Assembly (NCBI GenBank): GCA_963739795.1
Contig: CAVUBL010000011.1
Span: 434,001-498,000 of the forward strand
DNA length: 64,000 nucleotides
Origin: CAVUBL01 sp963739795
GTDB taxonomy: Bacteria; Acidobacteriota; Thermoanaerobaculia; Multivoradales; DATKCC01
Direction: 5' to 3'
Within the stretch, counting starts at the first letter, position 1. The number at the start of each line of letters is the position of its first letter. The notes beneath the pieces are model-generated. The model had not been told where the DNA came from and ran no database searches. It worked only from the letters and a program-made list of their open reading frames with translations. Made by a program: the position numbers and the translations under genes. Shown piece after piece: positions 16,711 to 25,996 of this stretch.

Positions 16711-18153
16711 TTGGTCATCGGAGGCGGAATCTCCGGCCTCGTTGCCGCTCTCGAGCTCTCCGAAACCGGCGCCACCGTCACCCTGGTCGAGGCTTCGGAC
16801 CACTTCGGGGGCAAGATCTCCACCGAGCACCGGGACGGCTTCCTTCTCGAGGCCGGCCCCGACTCCTTCGCCCGCCACAACCCGGCGGGCCTCGGCCTGG
16901 TCCGGGAGCTCGGCCTCGAGGCGCGCCTCCTGCCCACCCGGCCCGGCCGGGTCTACGCGGTCCGCGGCCGGCGCCTGGTGCCGCTCCCGGCGGGCCTCCA
17001 CCTGGTGGTGCCCACCCGCCTCGCTCCGGTGCTCGCGTCGCCGCTCCTCTCCTGGCGCGGCAAGGCCCGGCTGCTGGGTGACCTGGTGCTCCCACGGCGC
17101 GATGTGCGCGACGGGGCGGGGGAGGAGAGCGTCGGAGCGTTCATGCGGAGGCGCTTCGGGCGCGAGTACCTGGACCGGGTGGCCGGGCCGCTCCTCGCCG
17201 GCATCCACGCCACCGACGCGGACCGTCTCTCCCTCGAGGCCGCGTTCCCGCGCCTGGCGGGGCTCGAGCGGCGCCACCGGAGCCTGGTCCTCGGCGCCCG
17301 GAGGGAGTCCGGCGGCGCGGGCCGCGGGCAGGAGACCGGCGGCGCCCGAGTGACCCTGGCCGGTGGCCTGGGCGAGCTGGTGGAAGCCCTGGTGGGGCGC
17401 CTCGGCGAGCGCGGCGTGGAGCTCCGGGCCGGCCGGCCGGCCGCGGCGCTCGAGGCGGGCGGCGCTCCCGACGGCGGGGCGGGTTCGACCTGGAAGGTCC
17501 GGTTCGACGACGGCGGGGGCCTCGAGGCCGGCGGCGTGGTGCTGGCGGTGCCGGCGGCGGCCGCGGGGGCGCTCCTCGCGGAGGCGGCCCCCGGCCTCGC
17601 GGCGCCCCTCACCGAGCTGCCCGCGGCGACCACCGCCACGGTCTCCCTGGCTTACCCGCGGCGCGCGGTCCGCCATCCCCTCGACGGCATGGGCTTTCTC
17701 GCGCCCGCCGGCGAGGGGCTGGCGGTCACTGCCTGCACCTTCGCGTCGAGCAAGTTCCCGGGCCGGGCGCCGGAAGGGTACGTGCTGCTCCGCGCTTACG
17801 TCGGCGGCTCGTGGGACGGCGAGCGGGGCCGGGCGGGCGATGCGGAGCTGGTGGTCCTCGTCCAGGGCGAGCTCGCCGACCTGCTGGGGCTCTCGGGCGA
17901 GCCGGTGCTCACCCGGGTCCACCGGTTCCCCGAAGCCAACCCGCGCTATGTCCTGGGCCGGGCCGAGCGGGTGCACGCCGTCGAGGCCGCCCTCCCGCCG
18001 GGCGTCGCCCTCGCCGGCTGCGCCTACCACGGCCTGGGCATCCCCGACTGCATCGCCAGCGGCCGGAACGCGGCGCGCAGACTCCTAGTACCCCGTCGAA
18101 GCGAAGGGCCGAAGCGAAAGGCCGACCGAGTGGGTGCCCCTCTCCCCCCGTGA
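16711..18153 (+). CDS. hemY: Protoporphyrinogen/coproporphyrinogen oxidase (HemY type)
   Basis: 480 aa FAD enzyme. The dinucleotide-binding motif VIGGGISGLVAAL begins at residue 2 and is followed by the EAS...GGK segment, so the usual 4-8 residues before the Rossmann motif are missing if TTG 16711 is the start. The C-terminal GLGIPDCIASGRNAARRL block is the second FAD-contact region. Alternatively translation starts at ATG 16643 and one base is missing in the G6 run at 16698-16703: one extra G would join that frame to hemY. The C-terminal 20 residues after ARRLL look non-native and begin where a MITE-end-like sequence occurs. Third gene of the heme block. Confidence 0.88.
   Translation: MVIGGGISGLVAALELSETGATVTLVEASDHFGGKISTEHRDGFLLEAGPDSFARHNPAGLGLVRELGLEARLLPTRPGRVYAVRGRRLVPLPAGLHLVVPTRLAPVLASPLLSWRGKARLLGDLVLPRRDVRDGAGEESVGAFMRRRFGREYLDRVAGPLLAGIHATDADRLSLEAAFPRLAGLERRHRSLVLGARRESGGAGRGQETGGARVTLAGGLGELVEALVGRLGERGVELRAGRPAAALEAGGAPDGGAGSTWKVRFDDGGGLEAGGVVLAVPAAAAGALLAEAAPGLAAPLTELPAATTATVSLAYPRRAVRHPLDGMGFLAPAGEGLAVTACTFASSKFPGRAPEGYVLLRAYVGGSWDGERGRAGDAELVVLVQGELADLLGLSGEPVLTRVHRFPEANPRYVLGRAERVHAVEAALPPGVALAGCAYHGLGIPDCIASGRNAARRLLVPRRSEGPKRKADRVGAPLPP
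18075..18089 (+). repeat. Solo 15-bp MITE-end sequence inside the hemY 3' end
   Basis: CGCGCAGACTCCTAG is identical to the outer 15 bases of the right end of the MITE at 14975. It encodes the RRLL that ends the conserved part of HemY; the 20 residues downstream have no recognisable HemY character. It may be a relic of an insertion/excision or a coincidence of coding sequence. Confidence 0.4.
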
Positions 18154-18273
18154 GGGCGGAAGAGGGGTCGAGGGTGAGGGGGGCGGGCCAGCCGATTCCC
18201 CGCCGGTCTCGCCCCGCCCCGTCGGGTGGTCTCTCGTCACCGCGGCGGGGTGGGGTTTCGTCGCGTGGCCCGG
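18154..18273. other. Short intergenic region before the second act cluster
   Basis: G- and C-rich sequence without a gene. It includes a GAGGGTGAGGGG-type stretch (about 18168-18182) resembling the purine-rich repeats seen elsewhere in the window. Confidence 0.5.
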
Positions 18274-18302
18274 TTGACGGGGTGGCTTGGCAGTGCTATA
18301 CC
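18274..18302 (+). promoter_or_regulatory. Promoter of the second respiratory cluster
   Basis: -35 TTGACG (18274-18279), a 17-nt spacer and -10 TATACC (18297-18302), preceded by TGC (extended -10). Transcription would begin near 18309. The GTG at 18354 with its GGGAGG Shine-Dalgarno then has a leader of about 45 nt, which decides between it and the ATG at 18315. Confidence 0.7.
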
Positions 18303-18353
18303 CTTGCGGTCTTTATGGCACTGGCAGAGCTCCCTCACACTGGGAGGGCGGGC

Positions 18354-19746
<1,393 letters not shown>

Positions 19747-19754
<8 letters not shown>

Positions 19755-20349
19755 GGCCAAAGCCGCCGTCTGGGGCGCCCTCGCCGAGTTCACGGCGCCG
19801 GAGAAGCTGATCACGGCGTGCCGGGGTGTGCGGGAGGCCGGCTACCGGGCCTTCGACGCCCACAGCCCGTTCCCGGTCCACGGGCTGGAGCGGGCCATGG
19901 GCCTCCGGCGGAGCCCGGTGCCGCTGTTCGTCCTGGTCCTGGGTCTCTCGGGGGCGGCCGGCGGCATGCTCCTCCAGTGGTGGGTGGCGACCACGGCCTA
20001 CCCGTTGGTGATCAGCGGCAAGCCGCTCTTCTCCTGGCAGGCCTTCGTGCCGATCATGTTCGAGGTCGGCGTCCTGGGGGGCGCCCTGGGGGCGGTCTTT
20101 GGGTTCCTGATCCTCTCGCGCCTGCCGCATCACCACCATCCGCTCTTCGCATCGACCGCCTTCGAGCGGGCGACCGACGACCGCTTCTTCCTCTCGGTCG
20201 AGGCCGCCGATCCCCACTTCGACCGCCAGGGGACCCTGGAGCTCCTCACGGGCCTGGGCGCGAGCCGCGTGGAGCTGATCTCTGCCGGCGGGGAGGGGAC
20301 GGGGCGCGAGGGCGTGATCGACGAAAAGAGGGGAGAGGAGCTGAGGTGA
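19747..20349 (+). CDS. ActD paralogue (DUF3341)
   Basis: 200 aa. Same layout as ActD at 2828-3373: soluble N-terminus (WGALAEFTAPEKLITACRGV), two membrane segments (about 58-78 and 98-122), then a FERATDDRFFLSVEA block. The C-terminal extension of about 20 residues is charged. It overlaps the preceding gene by 8 nt and the next by GTGA, indicating translational coupling. Confidence 0.9.
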
Positions 20350-21578
20350 GCGCGCACCGCGACGGCGTGGGGATCTCGGCCCGGGATGTCAGCCTGCCGG
20401 CGGGCCATTTCCTGGCCTGGTCCGCCTGGCCGGCGGTGGGCGTCGGGGCGGTCGCCCTGGCCGCCGCCTGGCTCCTGAGCGGCGGCAGCGCGCGCTTCTA
20501 CGCCGCCTACCTGGTGGCCTACCTCTACGGCCTGACCGTCGCCCTCGGCGGCCTGTTCTTCGTCCTCCTCCAGTTCGCGACCCGCTCGGGGTGGAGCGTC
20601 ACCGTCCGGCGCCTGGGCGAGCACGTCATGGGGACCCTGCCGCTCTTCGCGCTGCTCTTCGTGCCGGTCGCCTTGGGGGCGCCGGAGCTCTTCTCCTGGA
20701 TGGTCCCGGGGGCGGCGGCCCACGACCCAAACCTGGCCGCCAAGGCCGCGTTCCTCAACCCGGGCTTCTTCTACCTGCGCTCGGCCGTCTACCTGGTGCT
20801 CTGGGGGGGCATGGGCTGGTGGTTCCGGCGTCGCTCCCTCGCCCAGGATTCGACCGGCGACCCGAAGGTGACCCGCCTCCTCCAGAGCGCGTCGGCTCCG
20901 GCGCTGCTGGTCTTCGCCATCACCCTGACCCTGGCCTCCTTCGACTGGATCATGTCCCTCGACCCCCACTGGTACTCCACCATCTTCGGGGTCTACGTCT
21001 ATGCCGGCTCGACGGTAGGGATCTTCGCCCTGGTCATCCTGCTCGCTATCGCCCTCGACCGCCGCGGGCCCCTCGCCGGGGTGATCACGGCCGAGCACTA
21101 CCACGACCTGGGCAAGATGCTGTTCAGCTTCGTGGCCTTCTGGGCCTACATCGCCTTCTCCCAGTACATGCTCATGTGGTACGGAAACATCCCGGAGGAG
21201 ACGGTCTGGTTCGGCCAGCGGCTGGGCCACGGCTGGTTGGGATTCTCGGTGGCCCTGGCGTTCGTGAACTTCGTGCTGCCCTTCTTCTTCCTGCTTTCGC
21301 GCGACGTCAAGAGAGGCCGCGTGACGATCGGGATCGCGGCGGCCTGGCTGCTCGCCGCCCACTACGTCGATATCTACTGGCTGGTAATGCCGTCCCTCGC
21401 GGCCCACGGGGTAAGGGGGGTTGGGAGTGGCTTTCGGTTCGACTGGCTGGACCTTCTCGCCCTGGTGGCGGTGGGAGGACTGTTCCTCGGGACGCTGGGA
21501 CTGTTGATGCGGCGGCCGGCCCTGGTGCCGGTGGCCGATCCCCGCTTGCCCGAGTCTTTGTCGTTTGAGAACATGTAG
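20346..21578 (+). CDS. ActF paralogue (NrfD-like membrane subunit)
   Basis: 410 aa with GTG overlapping the preceding stop. About ten membrane helices; shares the SFDWIMSLDPHWYSTIFG block with ActF and ends with a YVDIYWLVMPSL segment. It completes an ActC-ActD-ActF-only set. In characterised alternative complex III these three subunits form the membrane core, while electrons leave through ActB/ActA/ActE, which are absent here. Confidence 0.9.
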   Translation: MSAHRDGVGISARDVSLPAGHFLAWSAWPAVGVGAVALAAAWLLSGGSARFYAAYLVAYLYGLTVALGGLFFVLLQFATRSGWSVTVRRLGEHVMGTLPLFALLFVPVALGAPELFSWMVPGAAAHDPNLAAKAAFLNPGFFYLRSAVYLVLWGGMGWWFRRRSLAQDSTGDPKVTRLLQSASAPALLVFAITLTLASFDWIMSLDPHWYSTIFGVYVYAGSTVGIFALVILLAIALDRRGPLAGVITAEHYHDLGKMLFSFVAFWAYIAFSQYMLMWYGNIPEETVWFGQRLGHGWLGFSVALAFVNFVLPFFFLLSRDVKRGRVTIGIAAAWLLAAHYVDIYWLVMPSLAAHGVRGVGSGFRFDWLDLLALVAVGGLFLGTLGLLMRRPALVPVADPRLPESLSFENM

Positions 21579-21693
21579 GTCTAGTTTCACGACAGTCGGC
21601 CGAGGAGCCGCTTTTGTGTGCACCCGCGCTTCGCGCCACGGGCGACGCCCCATCGGCGGGTCGTGGGATCACCCCTGAAAGGAGAGACAAGCG

Positions 21694-22545
21694 ATGCAAG
21701 CTCGAAGTTCCCTCTTCTACGCCCTCGCCGTGGCGGTCGCCCTGGGCGCTCTGCTGGTCGCCGGTTGCGGCGGCTCGGCCACCAAGGAGGCCGCGCCGGC
21801 CGGCGACACCGGCGCCGCGGCCCAGGCCGAACCCGCCGCCGCCCAGGCCGAGAAGCCCTCGCTGGGCTCCGGCTACGACGCCATCGCCGCCATGCAGAAG
21901 GGTGACGCCACCCTCACCGGCACCATCACCTACGTCGGCCAGGTGCCGAACCTCCCGACGATCAACATGGACGCCGACCCCGTCTGCGCCGGCAAGCACT
22001 CCGGCCCGGTCCCCGTCCAGGCCATCGTCCTGGGCGACGGCAACACGGTCGCCAACATCTTCGTCCAGATCAAGGACAGCTTCGCCCAGGGCGACTACCC
22101 GCCGCCCACCACGCCGGTGGTCATCGAGCAGGACGGCTGCATGTACAACCCCCACGTGGTGGGAGTGATGGCGGGCCAGCCGCTCGAGTTCTGGAACGCC
22201 GACGGCGTGCTCCACAACGTCCACGGCCTGCCGCAGAAGAACCGCGAGTTCAACCTCGGCATGCCGGCGACGCTCAAGGAGAAGCAGGAGGTCCTGAACA
22301 CGCCGGAGTCGCTGTTCCCGGTCAAGTGCGACGTTCACCCGTGGATGAACGCCTTCGTGGCGGTGATGAGCCACCCGTACTTCGACGTCACCGGCACGGA
22401 CGGCAAGTACTCGATCAAGGTGCCGGCCGGCACCTACACCATCGAGACCTGGCAGGAGAAGCTCGGCACCCATACGCAGCAGGTGACCGTCGGGGCCGGC
22501 GAGACGAAGACCGTCGACTTCCAGCTCCAGGGACCGAAGTCGTAA
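21694..22545 (+). CDS. Cupredoxin-like lipoprotein
   Basis: 283 aa. Lipoprotein signal with lipobox LVAGC (C25), then an Ala/Glu-rich linker to about residue 65. The central domain has a plausible type-1 copper site: H174 or H177 in LHNVHG with C212, H215 and M218 in VKCDVHPWM. The C-terminal part (about 230-280) resembles a carboxypeptidase regulatory-like beta sandwich (DGKYSIKVPAGTYTIETW). Located between the actF paralogue and the second coxA, it could be the electron carrier to that oxidase in place of a cytochrome c. A GAAAGGAGA ribosome binding site precedes the ATG. The copper site is inferred from motifs only. Confidence 0.82.
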   Translation: MQARSSLFYALAVAVALGALLVAGCGGSATKEAAPAGDTGAAAQAEPAAAQAEKPSLGSGYDAIAAMQKGDATLTGTITYVGQVPNLPTINMDADPVCAGKHSGPVPVQAIVLGDGNTVANIFVQIKDSFAQGDYPPPTTPVVIEQDGCMYNPHVVGVMAGQPLEFWNADGVLHNVHGLPQKNREFNLGMPATLKEKQEVLNTPESLFPVKCDVHPWMNAFVAVMSHPYFDVTGTDGKYSIKVPAGTYTIETWQEKLGTHTQQVTVGAGETKTVDFQLQGPKS

Positions 22546-22668
22546 GGCGATGACGCACCCGGGGGCGGCGCTCGCCGCCGCTCCCGGAGCCCGCTCGAAT
22601 CGAGCGCCGATCGAGGCCGAACCGAGATCGAACCAGGCCCCCGGAGGGGCCGCGGAGGACCCAGGACC

Positions 22669-24486
22669 ATGGCCGAAGCCGAGACGCATCCGCACAGCCT
22701 CGAGCACCCCGCCGAACACCACGAGCTCGGGTTCTGGCGCAAGTACGTCTTCTCCGTCGACCACAAGGTGATCGGCATCCAGTACACGATCACCGGCTTC
22801 CTGTTCCTCCTCTTCGGGTTCTGCCTGATGATGATGATGCGCTGGCAGCTCGCCAACCCCGGGGTGCCGCTGCCGGTCATCGGCAAGTGGCTCGGGGACA
22901 CCCGGATGCCCAGCGGCATCATGGCGCCCGACTTCTACAACCAGCTCGGGGCCATGCACGGCACGATCATGGTCTTCCTGGGGATCGTGCCCCTCGCCTT
23001 CGGCGGCTTCGGCAACTTCATCGTGCCGCTCCAGATCGGCGCGCCGGACATGGCGTTCCCGCGCCTCAACATGGCGAGCTACTGGGTGTACTTCCTGGGC
23101 GGCGTGACCATGCTGGCGAGCTTCTTCGTGCCCGGCGGCGCCGCCCAGTCCGGCTGGACCTCCTACGCGCCCCTGTCGGTGATCAACCCCATGGGTCAGA
23201 CGGTCTGGCTCTTCGGCATGGTGCTCCTGATCACCTCCTCGCTCCTGGGGTCGGTCAACTTCATCACCACCATCATCCAGCTCCGGGCGCCGGGGCTGAC
23301 CTTCATGCGCCTGCCGTTCTTCGTCTGGTCCCAGTTCGTCACCGGCTTCCTGCTGCTCCTCGCCTTCCCGCCCCTCGAGGCGGCGTCGGTGATGCAGCTC
23401 ATGGACCGCCTGGCCGGCACCAGCTTCTTCCTGCCCAGCGGCCTGGTGGTCAGCGGCCGGGCGCTCCAGGTCTCGGGCGGCGGCAGCCCGATCCTCTGGC
23501 AGCACCTGTTCTGGTTTCTGGCGCACCCGGAGGTCTACGTGCTGATCCTCCCGGCCATGGGGATCGTGGCCGAGATCCTCGCCAACAACACCCGGAAGCC
23601 CCTCTGGGGCTACCGGCCGATGGTCTACTCGGTCCTCGCCATCGGTTTCATGTCGTTCATCGTCTGGGCGCACCACATGTTCTTGACCGGCATGGGCACG
23701 GTGATGAACGCCTTCTTCCAGACCACCACCATGATCATCTCGATCCCGTCGGTGATCATCCTGACCTGCCTGATCCTGTCGCTCTGGGGGGCGTCGATCC
23801 GCTTCACCACTCCCATGCTCTTCGCCCTGGCCTTCCTGCCCATGTTCGGGATCGGCGGGCTGACCGGCCTGCCGCTCGGCCTCTCGGCCACCGACATCCA
23901 CCTGCACGACACCTACTACGTCATCGGGCACTTCCACTACATCGTCGCTCCGGGGACGATCTTCGCCATGTTCGCCGGCATTTACTACTGGTTCCCCAAG
24001 GCGACCGGGCGCAGGATGAACGACCTGCTCGGGCAGCTCCACTTCTGGCCGAGCCTGGTGTGCATGAACCTGATCTTCTTCCCCATGCTCATCCAGGGCA
24101 TGCACGGCGTGCAGCGGCGCCTGTTCAACGGCGGCGCCGACTACCAGCACGCCCAGAGCACCCTCTACCTCAACCACCTGATCGCCTGGTCGGCCTGGAC
24201 CATGGGCATCGTCCAGATCGCCTTCATCTTCAACTTCTTCTGGAGCATCAAGCACGGCAAGCCGGCGAAGGACAACGTCTGGCACGCCACGACCCTGGAG
24301 TGGGCGACCCCCTCGCCGCCGCCCCACGGCAACTTCCTGACGCCCCCCCGGGTCTACCGCGGGCCCTACGAGTACAGCGTTCCGGGCGCGGAGAAGGACT
24401 TCACCCCCCAGTTCGAGCCGGGCGAGGATACCGGCGGCTCCGGACGCGGAGCGTCGCCGGCGCCGGACCCGGTCCCGGCGGAGTAG
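22669..24486 (+). CDS. Heme-copper oxidase subunit I, second copy, lacking the K-channel lysine
   Basis: 605 aa. Heme and CuB ligands are intact: AMHGTIM, H286-P-E288-V-Y290, WAHHMF and GHFHYI. The D-channel Asp is in GAPDMAFP and the helix VI glutamate E288 is present. The helix VIII segment reads ISIPSVIILTCLILSLWG; aligned to the canonical VPTGIKVFSW block, the K-channel Lys is Ile364 and the Thr is Ser. The sequence differs strongly from coxA at 7674. The Pro/Glu-rich C-terminal tail (last 40 residues) is probably soluble. Likely a cytochrome or cupredoxin oxidase; oxygen chemistry is inferred, not shown. Confidence 0.9.
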   Translation: MAEAETHPHSLEHPAEHHELGFWRKYVFSVDHKVIGIQYTITGFLFLLFGFCLMMMMRWQLANPGVPLPVIGKWLGDTRMPSGIMAPDFYNQLGAMHGTIMVFLGIVPLAFGGFGNFIVPLQIGAPDMAFPRLNMASYWVYFLGGVTMLASFFVPGGAAQSGWTSYAPLSVINPMGQTVWLFGMVLLITSSLLGSVNFITTIIQLRAPGLTFMRLPFFVWSQFVTGFLLLLAFPPLEAASVMQLMDRLAGTSFFLPSGLVVSGRALQVSGGGSPILWQHLFWFLAHPEVYVLILPAMGIVAEILANNTRKPLWGYRPMVYSVLAIGFMSFIVWAHHMFLTGMGTVMNAFFQTTTMIISIPSVIILTCLILSLWGASIRFTTPMLFALAFLPMFGIGGLTGLPLGLSATDIHLHDTYYVIGHFHYIVAPGTIFAMFAGIYYWFPKATGRRMNDLLGQLHFWPSLVCMNLIFFPMLIQGMHGVQRRLFNGGADYQHAQSTLYLNHLIAWSAWTMGIVQIAFIFNFFWSIKHGKPAKDNVWHATTLEWATPSPPPHGNFLTPPRVYRGPYEYSVPGAEKDFTPQFEPGEDTGGSGRGASPAPDPVPAE

Positions 24487-24516
24487 ACCCCGAGCCCGAA
24501 GAGGAGGAAGCAAGGC

Positions 24517-25113
24517 ATGTCCTCAGCGATCCCGTACACGGTGGAGGCGCGGCCCGATACCGGCCTGAACAACCCCAAGGTCGGCATCTGGCTGTTCCTG
24601 GCCTCGGAGGTGATGCTCTTCGGCGCCCTGTTCGCCAGCTACATCCTGCTGCGCGTGGGCGCCGAGAGCTGGCCGCGGGGCTCGACCGAGCTCAACGTGC
24701 CCCTGGCCACGGCCAACACGATCATCCTGATCAGCTCGAGCGTCACGATGGTCATGTCGTGGGCCTCCCTGGTGCGCAAGAATCTCGGGAAGTTCCGGGT
24801 CTTCATGAGCCTCACCGTCGCCCTGGGCGCCCTCTTCCTGGTCTTGAAGGGCATCGAGTACGCGAGCCACTTCCACGAGCACCAGCTCCCGTCGACCAGC
24901 GTCTTCCTGGCCATCTACTTCACCCTGACCGGGCTCCACGCGCTGCACGTCTTCTGCGGCATGCTGGTCAACCTCTACCTGCTGGGGCCGGGCTCGAAGA
25001 TGTGGAAGACGGCCCCCCAGCAGTTCACCAACCGGGTGGAGACGGCGGGGCTCTTCTGGCACTTCGTGGACCTGGTCTGGATCTTCCTGTTTCCCGTGCT
25101 GTACCTGCTGTGA
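24517..25113 (+). CDS. Heme-copper oxidase subunit III, second copy
   Basis: 198 aa. Contains KVGIWLFLASEVMLFGALF near the N-terminus and the closing block TAGLFWHFVDLVWIFLFP, both diagnostic for subunit III. A GAGGAGGAAG ribosome binding site precedes the ATG. It lies 30 nt after subunit I. Confidence 0.93.
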   Translation: MSSAIPYTVEARPDTGLNNPKVGIWLFLASEVMLFGALFASYILLRVGAESWPRGSTELNVPLATANTIILISSSVTMVMSWASLVRKNLGKFRVFMSLTVALGALFLVLKGIEYASHFHEHQLPSTSVFLAIYFTLTGLHALHVFCGMLVNLYLLGPGSKMWKTAPQQFTNRVETAGLFWHFVDLVWIFLFPVLYLL

Positions 25114-25159
25114 GGAGAGAGGCGCTTCAACCGACCCACGACACGGCGGAGGTCTGAGA

Positions 25160-25471
25160 ATGACCGCGGAAGAGACGAATCACGAGCTCGACATCGACAA
25201 GCACGTCAAGGTGTACGTCATCGTCTTCGTCAGCCTGATGGCGTTGACCCTGATCACCGTCGCCATCTCGTACCTGCACCTGCCGACGCCGGCGGCGATC
25301 GCCGTGGCCCTGTTCATCGCCACGGTCAAGGGCTCGCTCGTGGCCTGCTACTTCATGCACCTGATCTCGGAGAAGAAGCTGATCTACGCGGTGCTGATCT
25401 TCACCGTCGTGTTCTTCCTGGCGGTGCTCCTCGGTCCGCTGCTGACCAACCTGGACGTCATCCACCTATAG
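25160..25471 (+). CDS. Cytochrome c oxidase subunit IV-like protein, second copy
   Basis: 103 aa with three membrane helices (about 18-40, 45-67, 75-97) and the TVKGSLVACYFMHLISEKK block typical of prokaryotic subunit IV (COX4_pro). Follows subunit III by 46 nt. Confidence 0.9.
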   Translation: MTAEETNHELDIDKHVKVYVIVFVSLMALTLITVAISYLHLPTPAAIAVALFIATVKGSLVACYFMHLISEKKLIYAVLIFTVVFFLAVLLGPLLTNLDVIHL

Positions 25472-25481
25472 AGGCCACCCC

Positions 25482-25688
25482 GTGTCCCTCAAGTTCTTCC
25501 ACGTGCTCTTCGTCGTCCTCGCCACCCTCCTGTCGGTGGGGTTCGCCGTCTGGTCGTTCGCGCAGGCGGCGGCGGGCGCCGGAGGGCTCTACCGGGTCCT
25601 GGGCATCTTGGCCCTCGTCGTGGCCGTCGCCCTGGTGGTCTACGGCCGCTGGTTCCTCAAGAAGATGAAAGACGTGAGCTACCTATGA
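25482..25688 (+). CDS. Small two-helix membrane protein
   Basis: 68 aa with GTG start 10 nt after the subunit IV stop. Two hydrophobic segments (about 7-27 and 38-56) and a basic end (FLKKMKDVSYL). Such small proteins occur in Acidobacteria-type oxidase clusters, but the family has no known function. It overlaps the next gene by 4 nt. Confidence 0.7.
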   Translation: MSLKFFHVLFVVLATLLSVGFAVWSFAQAAAGAGGLYRVLGILALVVAVALVVYGRWFLKKMKDVSYL

Positions 25689-25996
25689 GGAAGACACAGT
25701 TCCCCCGTTTCGCACGCCTCGCCGCCTTTGCCCTGGCGGCGATCCTCACCGCTCCGGGCGCCGCCTGGGCCTGCCCGGTCTGCTACGGGGCGGCCGACAA
25801 CGCCATGATCGACGGGGCGAAGGCCTCAGTGCTCTTCATGGGGGCCCTGGTCTACTGCCTGCTGGGCGTGGTCGTCGCCGTCGTCTTCGCCCTCCGGCGC
25901 CGGGTGCGCAAGCTCGCCGACGCGGGTTCGGGCGGCCACCCGGATCTGCATAGGGGCCTCGAGCTCGTCCAGCACACGGAAGGGGTCGCGCGATGA
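25685..25996 (+). CDS. Small membrane protein with exported CPVC motif
   Basis: 103 aa. Signal-like N-terminus (about 1-29), then CPVCYGAAD directly after the expected cleavage or membrane boundary, a membrane helix (about 48-70) and a charged tail. CxxC placed outside the membrane next to oxidase genes hints at metal or heme handling or a redox role, but this is speculative. ATGA-type overlap with both neighbours. Confidence 0.72.
   Translation: MRKTQFPRFARLAAFALAAILTAPGAAWACPVCYGAADNAMIDGAKASVLFMGALVYCLLGVVVAVVFALRRRVRKLADAGSGGHPDLHRGLELVQHTEGVAR

Noticed and set aside
18315..18353. ATG 18315 as the start of the ActC paralogue
   Set aside because: It would lie about 6 nt after the predicted transcription start, without a Shine-Dalgarno. 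GTG 18354 has GGGAGG at the right distance and gives nearly the same length as ActC.
21307..24513. Minus-strand open frame of about 1070 codons over the second oxidase
   Set aside because: His/Asp/Glu/Arg-rich shadow of the actF paralogue, cupredoxin and coxA genes; the plus-strand genes have clear domains and ribosome binding sites.
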